Part shown: positions 60,095-64,000 of the stretch, in pieces
Numbering within the stretch: position 1 is the stretch's first letter
How the letters are laid out: each line of letters starts with the position of its first letter
Assembly: GCA_021732025.1 (NCBI GenBank)
Contig: JAKFVU010000034.1
Coordinates: 62,001-126,000 of the forward strand
Source: Candidatus Obscuribacterales bacterium
GTDB lineage: Bacteria > Cyanobacteriota > Vampirovibrionia > Obscuribacterales > Obscuribacteraceae
Direction: 5' to 3'
DNA: 64,000 nt
Program-made: the position numbers and the translations under genes
Notes under the pieces: model-generated
What the model was told of the DNA's origin: nothing
What the model saw: only the letters and a program-made list of their open reading frames with translations
Database searches by the model: none

Positions 60095-60546
60095 CGACTG
60101 CCAGCTGGTACTGAAAGTGGTGCCTTAGTGGGCTGCAAGCGGCGCCATACAGCAAAGCTATCTTTCAATAAATTACCCTCGTCGTCGTAGGCGGGGCCAA
60201 TTAAAGTTGTGGCTGGTTCGCGCCTGAGCCAATCAGCTTCAAAACGGCTCAGGGTATCAACAAAACGTTGATTTGCCAGAGCGTCTTTTAGCGTCAGACA
60301 ATGTTTCTTACCGTAGGCGCCATGAGAATCTTGTAGCAATGCAGCAATTGCCGATGCCCTCTTTTGGGCACTGCCGCGTACGCGTTTTTCAGTATTATAC
60401 GAATTACCTACCAGTAAAAACGGTTTACCTGGCCAGGCTTGGCTACTTTTGTAGGGGGCGAGATCCAGACGTCTATGTAGTGAGTCAGGACTGACTGCTG
60501 CGTTCATCTTAGTCAAAAGAGTTTTGACTTGTTCTTGCCTTGGCAT
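60091..60546 (-). CDS. Hypothetical basic protein (about 151 aa)
   Basis: The protein from ATG 60546 (MPRQEQVKTLL; GGGAG upstream; the open frame starts 7 codons earlier) is soluble and basic. It has a helical N-terminus, then the motif GKPFLLVGNSYNTEKRVRG and a C-terminal helical region rich in Arg/Leu (FVDTLSRFEADWLRREPATT). I do not recognise a family. It is monocistronic, divergent from the glycerate kinase with about 100 bp between, and convergent with rpiB, overlapping it by 4 bp. Confidence 0.6.
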   Translation of the reverse strand: MPRQEQVKTLLTKMNAAVSPDSLHRRLDLAPYKSSQAWPGKPFLLVGNSYNTEKRVRGSAQKRASAIAALLQDSHGAYGKKHCLTLKDALANQRFVDTLSRFEADWLRREPATTLIGPAYDDEGNLLKDSFAVWRRLQPTKAPLSVPAGSR

Positions 60547-60648
60547 ACTAAATCTCCCTAATCTCAACTTTCAATTCAACGCTCTATCTATACTTTTCCA
60601 CTGAGCAGTGTCGGATAAACTAGGACAAGCGAAATTAAGGAGGACAGA

Positions 60649-61782
60649 GTGAAAATTTTAGTTGCTCCTTGCGCTTACAAAGGAACCATAGAAGCTTCGC
60701 ATTTGGCCCAGGCTATTGCTCAAGGAATTAAGGAATCTCAACCAAGTGACAATATAGAAATCGCTTTGGCACCGGTGGCTGATGGCGGTGATGATACCCT
60801 CGCCTGTTTACAACTTTCTATCCCCGGCGATCTTGTATATAACTCTGTGATCGGGCCCCTTGGTCAGCCTGTTGAAGCTGCCTATTGGCGGCGCCAATCT
60901 CTGGCGGTGGTCGAATTAGCGCAGGCAAGCGGTATTGCCTATTTACAGCATAGTGAGCTTGCCGCGCTGCGGGCACATACTTTTGGTACCGGCCAAGTGA
61001 TCGCCAGAGCAATTGCCGATGGTGCCACCGAAGTTGTGATTATGCTGGGCGGTAGCGCCTCTACCGATGGTGGCAGTGGCGTGTTGGCAGCATTAGGAGC
61101 TGAGTTTTATGACTTTGCTGACGTAAGAATGACTGATGGTGCTATATGTGGTGGCGGTAGTTTGCTGTCGGTATCGCGTATAGACCTCTCTGCCCTGCGC
61201 ACCAATACTGCTGGAATAAAGTTCCTCGTCGCCACTGATGTCACCAACCCACTACTGGGGCCCCTCGGTGCCGCAGCAGTTTTCTCCCCACAAAAAGGTG
61301 CCAGTATTGAAGAAGTTGTCTATTTGGAAAAAGCTCTCGAACATTTTGCCGCACTTCTTGAGGCGGCGAGCAATCAAAGCAATATTTCCTGGCGTAACCA
61401 TCCTGGAGCTGGCGCCGCTGGCGGAGCGGGCTTCGGCCTGGTTGTCGGGCTGGGCGCTCAGTTCACCTCTGGTTTTCACTGGTTGGCTGAAAAAACAGGT
61501 TTAGCCGAAAAACTCAACTGGTGCGATCTTGTGGTTGTAGCCGAAGGTTGCTTAGATAGCCAGTCGCTGGCGGGCAAGGCTACTGGAGAGATTTTAAAAT
61601 TGGCTCAAGCCGCCGGAAAAAGTGTTATAGCCATGCCTGCCTGCTGCCAATTAGAACCAGAGCAAGAGCAATTGTTCGCAGCAGTTCTGACAACGGCAAG
61701 TCAAAATCAAGCTACTCTCGACAGTGTCAGGTCAGCAGCGCAACTAATTATTGGCTCTAGCGGCGCTTCTTCAAGAAATTGA
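60649..61782 (+). CDS. glxK: Glycerate kinase (GlxK/GarK family)
   Basis: The enzyme phosphorylates glycerate, usually to 2-phosphoglycerate. The 377-residue protein has the GlxK signature KILVAPCAYKGTIEASHLAQAIA (landmark APCAYKGTIEA), APVADGGDDTL, VVIMLGGSASTDGGSGVLAALGA (landmark GGSASTDGG), and later TDVTNPLLGPLGAAAVFSPQKGA and WHPGAGAAGG-like HPGAGAAGGAG. In this family the second Ser/Thr-rich loop and TDVTNPLLG bind substrate. Start GTG with a near-perfect AAGGAGGAC site. Its 3' end overlaps the LysM gene by 26 bp. Confidence 0.94.
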   Translation: MKILVAPCAYKGTIEASHLAQAIAQGIKESQPSDNIEIALAPVADGGDDTLACLQLSIPGDLVYNSVIGPLGQPVEAAYWRRQSLAVVELAQASGIAYLQHSELAALRAHTFGTGQVIARAIADGATEVVIMLGGSASTDGGSGVLAALGAEFYDFADVRMTDGAICGGGSLLSVSRIDLSALRTNTAGIKFLVATDVTNPLLGPLGAAAVFSPQKGASIEEVVYLEKALEHFAALLEAASNQSNISWRNHPGAGAAGGAGFGLVVGLGAQFTSGFHWLAEKTGLAEKLNWCDLVVVAEGCLDSQSLAGKATGEILKLAQAAGKSVIAMPACCQLEPEQEQLFAAVLTTASQNQATLDSVRSAAQLIIGSSGASSRN

Positions 61783-64000
61783 GCATATCATTGGCTAAAT
61801 TAGTATTGACCGCTGACTTGCCGCCTTCAAATTGACCAGGTGTAGCTGCATGGGCTGGCTGAATCAAGACATCGGGCTGTGCTTTTGCTGGAATAACTTT
61901 TTCACCAAGGCTGGCTGGGTCTGGCAAATTGTTGACTCTTTGCACAGGCATGGCTTCATAGTTGCTCATTGTTGAAGTAGTTTGCATTTGCTGCGGCTGC
62001 ACTTGAGTTTGCATTTCTTGTGGCATGCCAGCTTCAGAGCCATAGCTCTCAATTGGAGTTTGGGCTTGCATATCAACATTGACATTAGACTGCGGCATTT
62101 GAGCTGCTGGCATTTGAGCTGGAGTGGCAGCTAGAGTTTGTCCAGCAGTCGGATCGCTAGCAAGCTGGGCTGATGGATCTACTCCACCTAGTGAAAGTTG
62201 TTGACCAGGATGGATCATGCCAGGATTTGAGCCGATCAATTCGCTATTAGCTTTATAAATGTCGCCCCACTTGGTGGCGTCACCGAGTTGGTCGTGAGCG
62301 ATGTCCCAAAGTGTATCGCCTGATTGCACTGTATATTGACCGGCACCAGCACCAGGGGTTGCAGCGGAGGCAACGTCGGCGCCAGGAGCTCCGGGCATTC
62401 CAGGTAATTGAATAGTCGTGCCTGGTCTAATTAGTTCTGGATTAGCACCAAGAACATCAGCGTTCAATTTGTAAATGTCATTCCATTTGGTGGCGTCGCC
62501 GAGATTATCTTTGGCGATATTCCAAAGGTTATCACCCGAGCGAATGGTGTAGCTGCGAGGCTCTAAGCTGCCTGCATCTTGTGGTTGAGCTTGAGCCTGA
62601 GCAACTTCTTGTTGTTGCTGCATTTGCTGTTGTTCAAACTGTTGCTGCGGATTAAGCTGCTGTTGTTCAATTTGTTGTGGTTGCTGTTGAGCTTGAACTT
62701 GTTCAGCCTGCACTGAGGGTTTGCTGCTTGGCATAGCTTTAGCTGTCTGACTAGCATTGTGGTGGCTAGGTTTGACAGAATGAGTAGTGCGGTCAAAGGT
62801 TTTGTGGGTGCGCTCGGCCTTTGCTTCTGGCTTAGCATCATGCTTAACTTCGTGTTTGGCAATCTGCTCTGGCTTAGCATCATGCTTAACTTCGTGTTTG
62901 GCAATCTGCTCTGGCTTAGCATCATGCTTAACTTCGTGCTTCGCCGAAGTATCAGGTTTAGCGTCATGTTTTAGATCATGCTTAACGGCCATCTTGTCGC
63001 CAAGGCTTTCAGCTTTAAGATTGCCGTTGTTTCCATCAAGGCTAAGTGACTTAGCTTTGAGACCACCAAGGTCAGCATTGCTTTTCATATCAAGGCTTGG
63101 TTTAGCGCTGCCGACAGTAGATTGGAACGAATCGGATTGATTTCCCATGGCCAATAAATCGTTGTTCAGAGGCTCACCAAAAGTTGAGCTGCCGACATTG
63201 AGAGAGGCATTATTCGGAGTCTGCATAGGTAGCGACTGAGCCATGCTCTGAGCGTTGAGGTTGTGACCAGCACTACCAATGCTATCGCTGAATAGACGGT
63301 TGTTTCCGGCAATTTGTGCAGCCGGCGAATTGGTCGACAAGCCAGGACCAGATAAGTGTCCTTGACCTTCGAACTGCAATTTGGCCATGCTACCAGAGCC
63401 GCTGACATTGAGGGCGTTGCGGCCGAATGCGTGTTGCGAGAAGGGTTCGCCACCTTGACCAAGTGAGGTATTTAATTTGTTTGAGAGCAAATCTGAATTA
63501 AAGCTGCCGCTCAAATGACCAGGAAGGTGCCCGCCAATTCCGCCAATTTGACCGAAGAAGGGAGCGTTGCCTGGAAGCAATGAAAGATTGAGGCCGAAGT
63601 GTTCAGCTTTGAAAGAGTTCAAGGCAGAAGCTAAATGATTACCGCCTAGGTTGCCCAATAGTGAATGGTCTAGGCCGAGGGTCATGCCTAGGTGAGTACC
63701 GATTTGACTTAGGGCTTCAAGCTGTGGGCCAAAGAAGGCGCCGAGAGCTTCAAAGAAACTGCTGAATAGCCCAATGTGACCGGGCATCTTTGTAATCATA
63801 TTAATGAGAGGCGAGACTGCTTGATCGCCACCAGGTGGCAGTGCACCCAGGCCGGCCATGGCGTCTGTGCCGGGCATTGCTGCCATAGCGGCGTCTTTGC
63901 CAACAGAAGCTACTGATGAAAATTGGTTTTGCACTTCACGGGCAATCGAATCTGATCCTGAGTTAACCTGGCTAGCTGCCTGGTCGAGTGGTTCTGAAGA
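61757..64000 (-). CDS. LysM-repeat protein, N-terminus beyond window
   Basis: The frame is open to the right edge, so at least 747 residues are coded and the true start lies past 64000; a GTG at 63934 is only an internal candidate. From the visible N-terminal side it is Gly/Leu/Ser/Asn-rich and low complexity (about 1-360), with AMAAMPGTDAM-type repeats. A His/Lys/Asp-rich tandem repeat (KHEVKHDAKPEQIA, 14 residues) and a Gln-rich stretch follow. Then two LysM domains (YTIRSGDNLWNIAKDNLG... and YTVQSGDTLWDIAHDQLG...) bind peptidoglycan, and a Met/Gln-rich tail ends it. A surface or matrix-associated protein is suggested. Confidence 0.85.
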   Translation of the reverse strand, partial: SSEPLDQAASQVNSGSDSIAREVQNQFSSVASVGKDAAMAAMPGTDAMAGLGALPPGGDQAVSPLINMITKMPGHIGLFSSFFEALGAFFGPQLEALSQIGTHLGMTLGLDHSLLGNLGGNHLASALNSFKAEHFGLNLSLLPGNAPFFGQIGGIGGHLPGHLSGSFNSDLLSNKLNTSLGQGGEPFSQHAFGRNALNVSGSGSMAKLQFEGQGHLSGPGLSTNSPAAQIAGNNRLFSDSIGSAGHNLNAQSMAQSLPMQTPNNASLNVGSSTFGEPLNNDLLAMGNQSDSFQSTVGSAKPSLDMKSNADLGGLKAKSLSLDGNNGNLKAESLGDKMAVKHDLKHDAKPDTSAKHEVKHDAKPEQIAKHEVKHDAKPEQIAKHEVKHDAKPEAKAERTHKTFDRTTHSVKPSHHNASQTAKAMPSSKPSVQAEQVQAQQQPQQIEQQQLNPQQQFEQQQMQQQQEVAQAQAQPQDAGSLEPRSYTIRSGDNLWNIAKDNLGDATKWNDIYKLNADVLGANPELIRPGTTIQLPGMPGAPGADVASAATPGAGAGQYTVQSGDTLWDIAHDQLGDATKWGDIYKANSELIGSNPGMIHPGQQLSLGGVDPSAQLASDPTAGQTLAATPAQMPAAQMPQSNVNVDMQAQTPIESYGSEAGMPQEMQTQVQPQQMQTTSTMSNYEAMPVQRVNNLPDPASLGEKVIPAKAQPDVLIQPAHAATPGQFEGGKSAVNTNLANDMLNFLKKRR
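62831..62942. repeat. 42-bp tandem repeat in the LysM gene
   Basis: Two identical 42-bp copies (62831-62872 and 62873-62914) and a partial third (to about 62942) encode the 14-residue KHEVKHDAKPEQIA unit. They are in frame. Confidence 0.9.

Noticed and set aside
62563-62967. 134-codon minus-strand frame in the LysM gene
   Set aside because: It is a second frame within the 42-bp and Gln-rich repeats; the LysM frame continues through and carries the domains.

Overview
The window looks like chromosomal DNA from a non-photosynthetic relative of the cyanobacteria, most likely a melainabacterial/Obscuribacterales-type lineage. This is an inference from gene style. No ribosomal RNA or other taxonomic marker is present, and I found no tRNA. 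The base composition is intermediate by eye. Cyanobacterium-like traits include a YvcK protein with an N-terminal membrane segment, a MEP-pathway IspG and a heme oxygenase, with no photosynthesis genes. The genes for fatty-acid oxidation (ETF, acyl-CoA dehydrogenase), succinyl-CoA synthetase, glycolysis and phosphate signalling suggest a respiring heterotroph. Very large Ala/Thr/Gln-rich repeat proteins and many short secreted or membrane proteins without recognisable families are also present. I see no prophage, insertion sequence or CRISPR array.

Layout. 1-2410 (minus): a truncated secreted protein, a Thr-rich lipoprotein and gpmI. 2532-8422 (plus): phoR-phoB-phoU, holA and a LOG-family gene, then etfB-etfA closed by a terminator. 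8495-11825 (minus): ispG, a RadC-like JAB protein and a MATE transporter. 11931-13563 (plus): a TOPRIM protein with a membrane partner. 13564-14857 (minus): a secreted protein and rpe. 15135-18156: an unusual acyl-CoA dehydrogenase with a tiny partner gene, a zinc-ribbon membrane protein, a small coiled-coil protein and cysE. 18440-23605: a 1721-residue repeat protein. 23593-28568: fabF, a YgjP-like metalloprotease, cobU, a UbiA-family prenyltransferase and a secreted protein.

28700-32951: def, a short unknown gene, a stand-alone RapZ C-terminal domain, yvcK, a flavin reductase and a patatin. 33101-35142: sucCD. 35318-37472: an unusual phosphofructokinase and ribD. 37865-46629: a compact lipid-modification operon with desaturase, FAD oxidoreductase, DUF1365, two cyclopropane-synthase-like methyltransferases, an embedded Sua5, a DUF1295 protein, heme oxygenase and a membrane protein. 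A 26-bp palindrome overlaps its probable promoter. 46821-52716: a DUF4388/degenerate-GGDEF protein, then the minus-strand run metK, FHA-cyclase, nagZ and a membrane protein.

52857-54934 is an envelope-stress module: an ECF sigma factor, an anti-sigma factor with three zinc-binding domains, and a Spy/CpxP-like protein. The rest holds argS, a WYL-domain protein, rpiB, a glycerate kinase and a LysM repeat protein that runs off the right edge.

The most notable points are the triple-ZAS anti-sigma factor, the lipid operon with its palindrome, the TOPRIM protein without an ATPase, the phosphofructokinase active-site variant, the kinase-less RapZ, and a strong tendency of convergent genes to overlap at their 3' ends.
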